A DNA stretch of 64,000 nucleotides from Apophysomyces variabilis (lineage: Eukaryota; Mucoromycota; Mucoromycetes; Mucorales; Mucoraceae): assembly GCA_002749535.1 (NCBI GenBank), contig MZZL01000020.1, positions 1 to 64,000 on the forward strand. Reading direction: 5' to 3'. The notes beneath the pieces were generated by a model, which worked only from the letters and a program-made list of their open reading frames with translations, was not told the origin of the DNA and searched no databases. The position numbers were made by a program, and so were the translations under genes. This document shows positions 21,799-32,659 of this stretch, piece by piece. The stretch's first letter is position 1. Every line of letters begins with the position of its first letter.

Positions 21799-23815
21799 GA
21801 AAAAGACACAGATTCTTACATTCTGGATGTCCTTAACGTTATTTTATTTATTCTGTATGTGGTCCTGGACATCGCCCACTTGTTGCTTCGGTCAGAAATG
21901 CTAGAGATCCGCTTTTCCTTTTCAGAATATTCTAGGATTAACAGACTGTTAAAGTTCTTGAGCGCAGATATATGGGGACAGTGAAAAGAAGCTACATCTC
22001 GGAAGATTTCGGATCATTTATAGACTTTAAGCCGACAGCATCTGATACGGCTTTTTTAAAATATAGGCGCAGCATCGACTCTGTCTGGCAGATACCGTGA
22101 TAGTCAACTTCTGCTGTGGGAAAAAGTTACCGTATAGATGGGCAATGGCGTCACCTTACCAATTCTGAGGGATACCTCGGTTGAAGACAGCATTCCTGCG
22201 GAGTATTCATTTTGAAGGCAACTTTGAGTAACGAATAACTGCTCTGTCCGTCATAATATCCCTTTTTGGTGTCATCCTTGAGAAAACCCTTTTTGGTTTG
22301 TTTTGCGCAAACGCTATTCTGAAAGTTGGTGCAGAAGATATTATATGGAGTCTTATTATCCTCAGTGCAGGAAGGTGATATATTTGATACAAATATCCAT
22401 GATACATAGTGAGCAAAAAGTAAGATATCAATGCGACACAGCCTAATCGTTGCCAGCTCATATATGCAGGAAGGCCAAATATTAACTTTTAGAAATCTTG
22501 ATCTGCTAGGTATTTTTTAAATCCGCAGGAGGATTTTTCCAGTCTAAGATGAGTCTTATGCAACCAAAATGATTCGAATTGGAAATGCTAGATAAGAATT
22601 ATTAGCTCCAATAGAACGTATGATCTCAAACAAGTTCATCCAACATTAGCCTCTAGTGCATACACCTTGATCCAATAAGGTTTACTTAATCGTGTCTGAT
22701 ACATACTGTTTTATCTCATTAACAAAGTTTTGAGGTATTAGAGGGGTATTGGAAGGTACATTCCACAATCCTCTGAAGAGATTCTAGCAACGGTAAAATC
22801 ACCTTTTGTTTGCCGTGTAACGTCTCTGACATGAGAATCTCAAAATCCGCTTCATAAAGATGCCATGGGCTTTTTGTACAACAAACAGATGCATTGAAAG
22901 GCACAGTTGGGAAATTGAAGCGTGACATGGATCAGAAAGTATTCCAGTTTTAAGGCATCAACAGCTAATGGACGCTGCTGCACAGGCCATTTATCACATG
23001 TCCCGATGCAGCATGGCTAAGCAAAAGACCTACCCAAAAAGAGACAATCGAAATATAAGAATAAGCGAAAATACGTAATAGACATTAGGGCTGAGTTACA
23101 ATTTGACAAAAAAAGTTAGAGAGATTAAACGAAGAAAACCTCGTGTAGCCTGGAATAACACGGTTCCCATAATAACCGTAACTGATACGGGAAGAAAAAG
23201 GAGGTAAGCAGTTTCCATCGCAACGGATGGACAGGGCCTTTTTAAAGAGTGAAGGAAGCATCACATAGGCATCACACAAGTAGATTGAACTTCAGCGTAA
23301 GAGATAATACCACATCATACAGAAGTAGAAGAGAAGAAAAAATTAATGGTTGTGGTACTATGTGGCTGACAGGTTTGATCTTACTCAAGGCCACTAGGCG
23401 CTTCTATTTAGCAAACAATTATGCGAGATACTTGCTGAAGCCTGTTGACAGTTTGCAACATAGATATGGCTTGCAAGCATTCAAATCGGCAGTGACGAGA
23501 CTCTCGTATGTATATATATATATCAACGTTCTGTCATTTGTATAAGTGTTTAGCCAAGTCAGTTGTTTATATTGTTCCGTCAAGCCATTGCTCAAAACTG
23601 TGTTCAAGTAATAAAAAGCAGAATCTGCCCCATTATTTCACTGCTAACAATTTATAATCCTCTTAGCCCGTCTTCGTCACTTTTCTCCATATCAAAACGT
23701 ATGTTATAAGGTTGATGGTGTTGTATAGAAGCTTAATTGACAGAACCTCTCTAAATGACTGGGACTAACGAAATGCTTATGTTATACCTAAAAGATATAA
23801 TCTAGTCATATACCG
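21799..23815. other. Spacer between inverted arms, left part
   Basis: No supported gene. 21799-21863 continues the upstream block, because the copy after the gap at 36961-37025 shares it. Around 22930-23200 the plus strand has protein-like runs (QLMDAAAQAIYHMSRCSM; RRKPRVAWNNTVPIITVTD) in different frames. They are a decayed coding remnant that I cannot assign. Confidence 0.4.
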
Positions 23816-24190
23816 TTGCCCATGTTTGTTCAGGGTCTAGTTGCTCTTGCGTCAATCCTTGGTGAAGTGAGCCACATCATAGCGAAGGAGATACACAGGA
23901 ATCACAAAGTTGTTCAGATTTGCAACGTCAGTTCCATCGATCGTCCAGTAAGGATATGCTCAGGCGATGACCAATGGGAAGTCACAATTCCTCGAGGAGA
24001 GATGTATTATTTCTCCTTTGGAGCCCACTGGACTACACATTTTTGGTTGTTGGATTATGCTTCCGGTCGCAATATACCCATCTATAATGAAGGTGCTGGG
24101 ACTGCTTCGCGTGAAATTCATGAACTGGGTGATGGACATGTGGTTATATCAGGAAAACGTTTTCCGCATAGCAAAGTACGACGTATATAA
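23816..24190 (+). CDS. Small predicted protein of unknown function
   Basis: 124-residue open frame that reads like real protein. A short hydrophobic or helical start (FVQGLVALASILGEVSHII) is followed by a probable beta-rich part with VVQICNVSS, then 'IPRGEMYYFSFGAHWTTHFW', then LLDYASGRNIPIYNEG. The block 'P(R)GE.Y.FSFG....T.FW' faintly recalls the small beta-sandwich S1-like (self-incompatibility) proteins, but this is only a visual resemblance and the key cysteines are not clear. The start could lie in an upstream exon. It sits just before a decayed Tc1-like transposase, so it could also be part of an element. Confidence 0.4.
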   Translation: MPMFVQGLVALASILGEVSHIIAKEIHRNHKVVQICNVSSIDRPVRICSGDDQWEVTIPRGEMYYFSFGAHWTTHFWLLDYASGRNIPIYNEGAGTASREIHELGDGHVVISGKRFPHSKVRRI

Positions 24191-24477
24191 TTCGTTTTGA
24201 ATAAATGTGTATCTGTCATGCTGCAGAGACTTGAGGCCTGCAATTATATGAATGACAAGTTTATTAATGAGTATTATGAGGGTGAGGAATTGTACACAAA
24301 GATATCCAATCCTATTTGTGAAAAGGTTGTTCAACTGGTCTTGAACCAATGTATGAGCATCAGCAACGCGGCAACGTAAACCAGTTCGGGTCCTCAGACT
24401 GTGAAGGACATTGTGGTGAGCTTTGAGAAGGAAGGACGTACAAAAGGAAAGCAAAGAGGTGGCTGCCGTCACGGCAA

Positions 24478-26141
24478 CACTATGGGAAATTTTTCGTCGG
24501 GTTCGTCGGGTCTCCTTTAGCTAACGACGAACCCGACGAACCTTACGAACCCGACAAAGCTGCCGCCGTCGCAGTTATCCCCTTTCTCTCTACCTATTCC
24601 TAGCTTCTAGTATCCGTTTCTATTGATTATGCATTGTAGAAAATAAGACAGTATAATTAAAACAGGGCAACGAATAGCTTTATTTCTTTTTCGCTTAAGC
24701 TTTTCTACACTTGTAGCAACCCGAGTAATTCAAAGCATTTGTCCTCTTTTCTTCTGTTTCGTCTCGCAGTTTCTTCGAGCTATAAACATAGAAGAACAGA
24801 GAAAGCTTAAGCCATTTAAATTGTCGTTCGAAACTTACCAACGAGTGACACTGGAGGACACTGTTTCCCCTCTTATCTCTATACCTGGTGAATGTTGCTG
24901 CGAACTATTTCCAGGTGATGTAAAAAAGAATTTTAACCATTACTTACCACTATGTAATCTATCTTGCTAGAACGTTATACGCTTTACTAGAAGCACTGCT
25001 CTCACGGTGCTAGCTGTAGAGATGCCTGTATTCGGCATTTTACGCTAGTACGATTGTTCCAATGCTTTCACAACAGGTACTGCGAGGCCAAGTACTCTTC
25101 GCACTGCTTCAGTAGACCTTGTATTTGACAAGGGCCATCCTGTCCAGGCTAACAATGGCCTCTTCTTTCTACCAGGAATGCACGTCCTTTCAGTACATAT
25201 CGGACCGGCCTTTGGCTTGCATTTATGTCCATCACCAGCTTTTTGATCACCAGGTTGGAGATGTTACTGATAGAGATATAACCGTCAGTTATAACGTCAT
25301 CGGGTATCTCCTCTTTCGGGTTGACGACAAACTGATTTACCAGGCCTATATTCATAACCAAGGCTTGCTTCTTTTCCAGGGCATCCGTTTCGTAAGGAGC
25401 CTTGATGGTTCCTGCGGACGAAGTTGGTAGAGCCACGTTACCAATATCATTGTTCTCAGAGAGCAGCAGAGGTGGACCTTTTCAATCTATTTTAATCTCT
25501 GTTTCGTCAGCCTTCAACTCCTCGTTCGATTTCTTATTCTCTAGGCGGATGTTAATGCCATTGGTATCAGATGGGTTAGCCATAATGAAAAAACATGAAA
25601 AAAAAAAAAATTTGCGAGAAGTAACCACAGCAAACTGTAATGTCAGTTTCTGTGTAACATCTCAGCAATCTAGTCAACGAAACGTATATAACCCTGGAGA
25701 TAAATAAATATATGCCCGCTACAATCATAGTTTTAACTTATTAATTCTATGTTCATACCAAAAGATTCATAAAGTGTTCTATTTTTCCTCAAACATGATA
25801 ATAATGTCCTATCGCAGCAACCTTTTATACACATTGATGTACAAGCTATACGAGATCTTACATGAAGCGACAGTATTTGCCAACGTATCTCGCGTATATA
25901 CTGGGCACTACTATGCCTACCATGGCTTTGTTCCAGGTGGGCTCGACCTGATAATCTTGAGCAAATCTAATAACCGATATTAAGGAAAAAGGAACCGTTT
26001 TTTAAAAATCTGTCTCGTCGAAAAAATGAATAGCGGAGAGGAATTGACTTCTGAAAATATATTCAATTTTTTAGACGAACCCGACGAACCCGACGCCACG
26101 ACGTCGATTTCCCGATGAATCCGACGAAAAATTTCCCAGTG
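24478..26141. mobile_element. CACTA-like DNA element nested in a Tc1-like gene
   Basis: The left end is CACTATGGGAAATTTTTCGT and the right end, read inward, is CACTGGGAAATTTTTCGTCG. The terminal inverted repeats run on through a GTCGGGTTCGTCGGG-type tail and hold several copies of GACGAACCC. The element is flanked by a 3-base duplication CAA (24475-24477 and 26142-26144). CACTA at the tip and a 3-base duplication are the marks of the CACTA/EnSpm (CMC) superfamily. It has no transposase, so it is non-autonomous (1,664 bases), and it carries an unrelated minus-strand reading frame. Removing it rejoins the host transposase frame at the junction. Confidence 0.8.
25149..25583 (-). pseudogene. Cargo reading frame inside the CACTA-like element
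   Basis: Starting at the ATG 25583-25581 the minus strand reads MANPSDTNGINIRLENKKSN, meets one in-frame TGA at codon 35, then stays open for about 110 codons to 25149. That part includes ALVMNIGLVNQFVVNPKEE and then 'ISISNISNLVIKKLVMDI'. Its composition (acidic start, alternating hydrophobic strands) looks like a genuine protein rather than element DNA. I do not recognise it. It may be a captured host gene fragment made inactive by the stop. Related intact copies elsewhere in the genome would settle this. Confidence 0.45.
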
Positions 26142-26967
26142 CAAGCTGGAGAAGACCCATCTATCCCTTCCTGAAGAACGTCATAGATGAAAACAACCGT
26201 GAAACTCTTCAAGGATTACAGGGTCGTTTGCTCGACCAGTTCCCTGAAATTGGCAGTATCAGCGTTACTGCCATTTCCACAGCATTGAAAGAGAAGCTCG
26301 CTATTACTTTGAAGCATATTCATTGCTACCCATCGCGTCTCAATGACCCACAGATAATCAAACCGCGCTATCGTTTTATCCTGGATCTTCACCAGCAGAA
26401 AGTATCATATCTGAGCAACTGCATCTTCGTGGATAAGACTGGATCCAACCTATGGATCACTTGTAGCCAGGCAAGATCCAAGAGGCGCGGGCCAGCACAT
26501 ACAGTATTGCGAGGCAGCCCTGGAAGGAATATCACGGTGCTGGCTGCCATGTCATATGGTGCAGTGGAACTCATAGATACCAAGCTCAGACCTGGTGGAA
26601 CCAATGGTTCAATATTTGCAACGTTCATGCGCATCTTATTGCCAAGCTTGGCCATTCAAACGCTTGTCCCCATAACCTTGTTATAAATAATTCATCAATT
26701 CAAAGGGTGGAGAAAGTGCGTGAACTGGTAGAAGAAGCTGAGCATCAGCTGGTTTTCCTTTCCATCATGAATACCCTTCTTTAACCCTATCGAGGATGTT
26801 TTCCAAGTTTAAGCAATATTACAAGCGGGAACAGACTAGTGGACAGGGAGAATCTGACAGATAGGATGGTTGCAACCAGCAACACCATAACCAGAGAAGG
26901 TTGCCAAGGGATGGATCTATAATTCCATCGAGCACCTCCAGAAGTGTCTGGAGAGGCAAGAATGGTT

Positions 26968-27367
26968 ATAATATTTTTCTAACAAAACGTAAAAAATCAC
27001 CTCAGTCCTTAGCATGAAAGTCTCCTAAATTGACCGAGTGATTGCCCGAAATTGACGTGGTCAGTGCCAGGAAATCGCGTTAGTCAATATTCGAAACTTG
27101 TTTACGCAGTCTCCAAAAAGATCCTGTATGTCACTAAGGCACGACTCTTTGTAAAAGCATATCCAAAGGCAATGGATGGACTTCAACCTTTGTCAGGACT
27201 AAATATATATTGCACATGGAAGTAATTTCGACAGAAGAATATATATCACAATAAATATGATTGCTATGTGGAAGTCGGACAAAATTTCAAAACCTGGAGC
27301 TTATTAAATAACTGCACTATGAAAAGGCACATTAAAAACATCTGGAATATAATAGGTTTTACTTTTT
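26968..27367. other. Spacer between inverted arms, right part
   Basis: No gene supported. It may contain the 3' end of the Tc1-like element (CTAAATTGACCGAGTGATTG and similar words near 27030-27090), but the matching other end was not found. Confidence 0.35.
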
Positions 27368-29048
27368 AAGACGGGTCAGCCAGTTATAACCAGTCTCAAT
27401 CAACAATAAAAAGAAAATTACACTGTTCGTAACAGTTCACCTTGGAAATGCCTTGAATAAAAGTACCGCTATACTGCGTTCTCACCGAGTCAGTAGCGTT
27501 TATTGATGCAGTGAAAAATTTTAAAGCTGCTACAGACTTGTTTTTAGAGATCTGTTATCAATTGGAACCATAAGACTTCTTTCTTGCTTTCCCCGGAATA
27601 ACACAAATATCAGTAAGTTACACAACATTTAGATCATTGCGGAAAAACACAAACATTGAGCCACAATGCCAACCCGCAGCTGACAGTACACACTTATAAC
27701 TGGGAGCACATGTGTCTTTGCCTTTTTTAAAGTAATCATAGCTTATATTATACACTATCCGCTTCTAGATTAACCCCTAGATGCTCTGCTTCTCGCTATG
27801 TCACGTAATTTTTTTGCCTTACTAATTGGTTAGACCAAGCCTTGGTGGTTCCGTTATTGTGTCAGCTGATTCACATATAGCCCAATATTTTACATTTGGT
27901 AGCTTTGTCGTCTGTATATGCATTCAATGTTTGGTTTCTCTGGGGGGGCATTATCTTGAATATCTGAAAAACTCCGTTGAAAAAGGTTAAGATTGAGAAT
28001 TGTTTGAAGATTCTTTCCCACAGTGTTGGTTTTCTTGGGAAAAAGAGCGATAAGGTACACTATGAATTAAGAAGGGATCTTGCTTACGTATGTTTTGTGC
28101 GTGGACTAATGGTGGAATGTAACTTTCTTCCACTGTATCTGGTAAAGTCGTGAAATATCAAAATTGGGACCATATGTCAATGTTAGACTGAGTTTGGAGC
28201 AAACATGTTAACAGCGAAATGGATATCTGTGCGGTGCATAGCCATATGGTCATGTGTTAGTGATGATTCTATGTCGTTGAGATACAAAACCTGCATGATG
28301 AGCTTAATCCAAGATTATTTAGATTGCTATGCATGCGCACTATGGGAATATCATCTAAGCCGTCTGTGAAAATCGGTGGAAAACCTAATAGAGTTTACGC
28401 AATGTAAGACTTCTTCTATGGCTCCTTTTAAGTGTCATCTGGTGGATTCTGAGAACCTCGGCTACCTTTAATCAATATTCGAATCAAGTCTAAGCCTGAA
28501 AGGTCTGGTGTTGCCAATGTCTGCAGCTCGTTTCGTAGTTTCTTTGCTTGTCTGTAGAAACATTCAATGTGTCTAAACACCTATAACTCGGCTTGGAGGG
28601 ACCATCAAAATACTAGAAGTTTTCTGGTGTTTTGATATGTCTGTGAGTAGATTTCTGGACTATTTGTATGAATGTGGCAAAACCTAGCAATGCAGCGTAA
28701 ATATACTTACTGTGACTGTAATAACGCAAGAAAAGTCTATGTGGTTTGTTATTCTGCTTTATTTTGTTATGGGATAAAAGTATGCATATACATGAATTTA
28801 GGTTAGGTGCAGTCACCATAAACAGGATATCGCCGGTGATGTTATAAAGCACATTGATGAAGTAGTGTAAAATCATTAGCCTACTCTGGTCCATCGCTTT
28901 ATTAAACGTTATAAATAAGGTCCAGAACAGCTACATTGGAACGTTATCTTTCTATCTTCTTGACCAGGTACATATATATCCTGTTCTACTCCCCCATTTA
29001 TATTACCAGCTATTATTTGAAAATGAATGATTATGTATGTACTAACAC
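27368..29048. repeat. Inverted-repeat arm, right (upstream block of GTPase gene 3)
   Basis: Exact inverse of 20118-21798 over 1,681 bases in every stretch compared. It ends sharply at AAGACGGGTCAG on the left and at ACTAACAC on the right, 67 bases before the ATG of gene 3. Both arms act as upstream regions of outward-pointing GTPase genes. Confidence 0.9.
28910..28917 (+). promoter_or_regulatory. TATAAATA box of AIG1-like gene 3
   Basis: TATAAATA about 199 bases before the ATG at 29116, preceded by CCATCGCTTTATTAAACG as in the other copies. It is the inverse partner of 20249-20256. Confidence 0.6.
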
Positions 29049-29115
29049 CGAATTTAGCGTTTTTCTCGAACCTTTTTACTCTCAAAAATTTGGAAACATC
29101 TCGAAACACACGGAA

Positions 29116-29922
29116 ATGACCCCAAGTAAAGTCGTCAACTTGGTGCTACTGGGAAATACAGGATCCGGAAAGAGTTATATCTCGAGAGCCCTCGGATGTG
29201 ATTTTGTTTCTACTAGAAGCGCAGATGGCCATGGTGTGACCAGACGTATCCAGACGGATTTAGTGCAACTCAACGGTGTCAATTACAGATTGATCGATAC
29301 ACCCGGACTTGTCGAAAGTGACAAAACTAAAATGCAAGAAAATGCGGATGAGATCGTGAAGGCCTTGCAAATGGGAGGCGAGTTCAAGATACTGGTTGTA
29401 GTCAGAGATGAGAGTGGCCGGGATGACACCAGAGTATCATATTTTGCAAAGAAAATTCATGATGCGGTTCCCGAAAATGTCAAACTGGCGCTCATTATAA
29501 ATAAGGTCCCAGTCTGCGACATTGACTACGTTACCGACGAGACGATGGCCGAGACATGCGAAAGATACAATCGATATGGGAATATATTTGATCCCAGATA
29601 CGTTATGAAGATTAAGGAAGCCAACTTACCACCTGGAAGAGATGATTACACCTCCCAGAATGCCATAGATAGCTTCAGGTTAATCAAACTCGATCTCACA
29701 GAGCTGCTGCAAAAGATGGATCCTGTTGGTATCAACCCTAAAGCAGTGAAGACAATCACCGCGAACGAAAAAGATTACAGTGTCTGGGAAGATATCGTGA
29801 AATGGTCTAAGATAGCTGGACAGGCTTTTCTGAGGATAGCGTTGAACATGTTTACGTCTGGCATGTATGGCTATGTTGCGGACGAAATTGAGAGACAGCG
29901 CTGCAAACTAGCACGACAGTAA
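29116..29922 (+). CDS. AIG1/GIMAP-like P-loop GTPase, gene 3
   Basis: 268 residues from the ATG at 29116. The frame is open further up to 28936, but the extra 60 residues come from the shared upstream block, and the paralogues start at this point. The P-loop GNTGSGKS is at 13-20, GVTRRIQT near 40-47, DTPG at 61-64, RDESGRDD at 97-104 and INK at 128-130. The tail has DYSVWEDIVKW and a charged C-terminus (VADEIERQRCKLARQ) as in gene 2. Its promoter block is identical to that of gene 2, while the proteins differ at many positions, so the upstream DNA has been copied or converted more recently than the coding region. Function is unknown; GTP binding is well supported. Confidence 0.85.
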   Translation: MTPSKVVNLVLLGNTGSGKSYISRALGCDFVSTRSADGHGVTRRIQTDLVQLNGVNYRLIDTPGLVESDKTKMQENADEIVKALQMGGEFKILVVVRDESGRDDTRVSYFAKKIHDAVPENVKLALIINKVPVCDIDYVTDETMAETCERYNRYGNIFDPRYVMKIKEANLPPGRDDYTSQNAIDSFRLIKLDLTELLQKMDPVGINPKAVKTITANEKDYSVWEDIVKWSKIAGQAFLRIALNMFTSGMYGYVADEIERQRCKLARQ

Positions 29923-31790
29923 GAACCAGCTACTACTTTTCTTTTATTTCGAATAAAATTAAAATCTTATAAGCTAACGGTTATGGAGCGAAACGTGCCC
30001 TGTTTATTGGACGAGGTGGATTACTAGACGTAGAGAAATTATATGCCCTTTTTTTTATCCCAACTTTCACACCGTAAAATAGCGGTGTTGAAAAAGTCCT
30101 AGCTTTCCACCTTACGTTTTGTGTGGTACCAGGATTTCTTGCGCAGAGCCTTGGTTTTAATACGTTTCTCCTTACAAGAAGACGCTTTTGCTTTGGCTGC
30201 TTTGTTACCTGGAACACTATTGATTTCTGTGGAATTGAACTTTGCTAATGTTGTTTTCGTTGGCTCAATCTTGCAATTGCTAATTTAGCCTTTAATACAC
30301 CAACAACTGCAAGAGCATTATCGTCAACGGTTTATTGTTGTTCAATACTAACGGTTTCTCATTCATGCTTTCCTCTGGTAATTTTTTGTTGACATTTCAT
30401 AGCTACCTACTGTTTGCTAGATACGTCTGAAGGACGTTTAGCTATAACAAAGCAAAAAGTGCTTTCAACAAACATCTACTAACGTCCAAAATTCGGCTAT
30501 GTTTTTATTAACGTTTTAGGTGGTCGGTAGTACAATTCGTCAGATAAACTTCCAATGCAATCGTGTAATCCTTATGCATTTCATGGTAGGAGGAGTCGAT
30601 CAGTTTGCTCTAATTAATCTATGGTTCCTAGCAAGGCGTTAATGTCCGCCTTTGCGGAGTAATCTTTCGATACTATTTCTTCTGTATTTTCGCCATTTGC
30701 AAACCTTTATTGATGCTCCTACTTATCTGGAGCGGTTGTTCCACTTTACGGCCGAGCTTACGATGCGGATAATGTTACCTTTTGTTCTACAGATGGGTGC
30801 ATCCATTGACTGCTGTTGCTATTTCCTTGGTTGCAAAGAGGACATACTTATTCCTAATCAAAAGATATCGTGAATAAACTTTGTCCATATGTAATGGCTA
30901 TTGCCTTATGAAAGCGTACATATCAGAAGATGTCAGAACGACTATATGTATTTAACAGACTTTGCAATACTAAACAGACTGATAGCAAAGTAGGCAATGT
31001 TAAAGACTGGTCATTATCGAATACTATACAAGGTAGTAGTAATACTTCGCTTGCTCCGTTGTTTATAGCATGACAGTCTTAGAGGAAGCTGACAAGGGCG
31101 ATACCTTTTCTTTTATCATTTTCTTCTCCTCTATACTCGAAATTTCGCCAATGAATTTTATTATACCAAGCTAGAATTTCATGTTACACATTTTTTGCCA
31201 AAATGGTGGGTAAATTCTTATGTAAATGTAACATAGTGTAGTTGATGTTAGTATTGTAACAGCTGTACAATTGTCATGCTTTTGATTTTTTGCTCGTACT
31301 ATTACCATTTATTGGATAAATTATCATTGGCTAGAAGAAACATTTACTCATCTTACAGGATACGTACAATTAACTCTCCTTTCCTTTTCATTGTCCTTCC
31401 CTTTATTTCATGTTCACCAGTTCGTAGTCAAGCGTGGTTCATGGTATACTCTGATCCTGTGATATAAAAGATGGTGACGCTAGAACTAAGCAAAACTTAG
31501 GAAAGGGTTGTTCGTTATTTCATGAATAAGTGCTCTCTTTAAACATTTTTGACAATCCATGCGGTTAATAAGCGGGTTGCTGTAGTTACTGATATTTTTT
31601 GCAAGATGCTTATGATCGGTATTGACATGTTTGATCTTCTTTTGATATTCTATGTCCGCTGGTATCTCAGCAACAGACCGAATAGAATATGAAGGCGTTA
31701 GTATAACCTGATCCGTTCATTTGTTACAGCAGATATGTTCACTGAGAGCCTAGACCTAATATTTTATCCAATAAATACAGTTATATAATC
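29923..31790. other. Intergenic, nothing firmly recognised
   Basis: The minus-strand frame 29981-30217 is basic (KQKRLLVRRNVLKPRLCARN) and may be a transposon C-terminal remnant, but it has no clear motif. The plus-strand frame 30652-30873 and others are short. The rest is AT-rich. Confidence 0.4.
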
Positions 31791-31982
31791 ATGTCCGATA
31801 GGACACAGGCTGTGGTTTTCAGGGCTCAACTTTTCTTTAGCATCGATCTTCTGGTGTTACTGAACTGGGTTGGGTTCGCAATCCTAGAGACCGGTCAAGC
31901 TAGAAATGTCTCCATAAAAAGGAATACGTGCAACTTTTGTTCCAATCTTGTTAAAAACCAACAAAACCTTTCTTATTTGTAA
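31791..31982 (+). pseudogene. Possible ammonium-transporter N-terminal fragment
   Basis: A 63-residue frame contains FFSIDLLVLLNWVGFAILET followed by GQARNVSIK. This resembles the first membrane helix and following 'GFA.LE.G..R.KN' block of Amt/Rh-type ammonium transporters. The frame stops soon after, and no further transporter helices follow in any frame. If the resemblance is right this is a dead fragment. The call rests on one short motif. Confidence 0.3.
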
Positions 31983-32659
31983 GAGAAAACACGAGCTATA
32001 AGAAATTGTCTAAGCTTTAATTACTTCAAGTATACCAATATTTTGGTGATGAAAGTGCGTCAGTACTGCTTCTGTTAAATATTCTAAATTGATCTCAACG
32101 ATTACTTGTTGCTCGATATGCCGGTATGACGAAATTAAGATGGTTGATTCAGGACACCTAAAACACGTATGCGATAGTCGATATTGTGCGGAGGAAATCA
32201 GACTATACTCTGCTTATAGCTTGGTATATATTACGTTCTTTCGCAGATGACTTGACATGCCTCTTTATGCTTACTCACTTTGCTATTCACAAGGTGGTAG
32301 CTGCATAAGCTGGAAAAGAAAATCCGACTGCATAAAAATACATGAAAAACTGAATCAACGCTCTAGGCTTAAGTACCCTCTTCCAAGCTCTTACTATGGT
32401 TTGATAATACTACCATTTAACCGAGCTTCTAAGATCCAACTTTTATTACGCTCTACTCCAAAGCTGAACAAGTTGACTTGAAAAAGGGTCATAGCTGCAC
32501 ACAGAGCAAAGCACTTTGGTGAGAAGACTCCCAAAAGCAGTAAAAAAACGGGCACTTTTGAGACTGGCGACGGCATCGTAGGATTAACATTGGTTACATC
32601 TAACAGAATTATATAGAGGGCTCATATGACGGCAAAAATACTGGTCAAGCTGTGATGAT
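31983..32659. other. Intergenic, nothing recognised
   Basis: AT-rich sequence with only short frames (for example 32257-32481) that lack family patterns. Confidence 0.45.

Larger units (their letters stand above)
24197..26967 (+). pseudogene. Tc1-like (DDE_3) transposase, split by a nested element
   Basis: The first part (24197-24477) is the DNA-binding region, with EKVVQLVLNQCMSISNAAT and then PQTVKDIVVSFEKEGRTKG. The protein resumes at 26145 and reads FLKNVIDENNRETLQGLQGR, then the DDE core NCIFVDKTGSNLWIT at about 26420, and later NPIEDVFSKFKQYYKRE near 26780-26830. The first catalytic Asp is present, and the Glu of NPIE is present. The gene is broken by stops (24379, 26686), a frameshift right after the insertion, and the 1.66 kb insertion at 24478-26141. 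It is a different subfamily from the remnant at 1238-2265. Confidence 0.8.

Noticed and set aside
24485..24565. Short repeats of GACGAACCC as a possible CRISPR-like array
   Set aside because: No regular spacers; the words belong to the terminal inverted repeats of the CACTA-like element and recur at its other end.
28936..29115. 60-residue N-terminal extension of GTPase gene 3
   Set aside because: The extension is promoter-block sequence, and the three paralogues start at the position of 29116.
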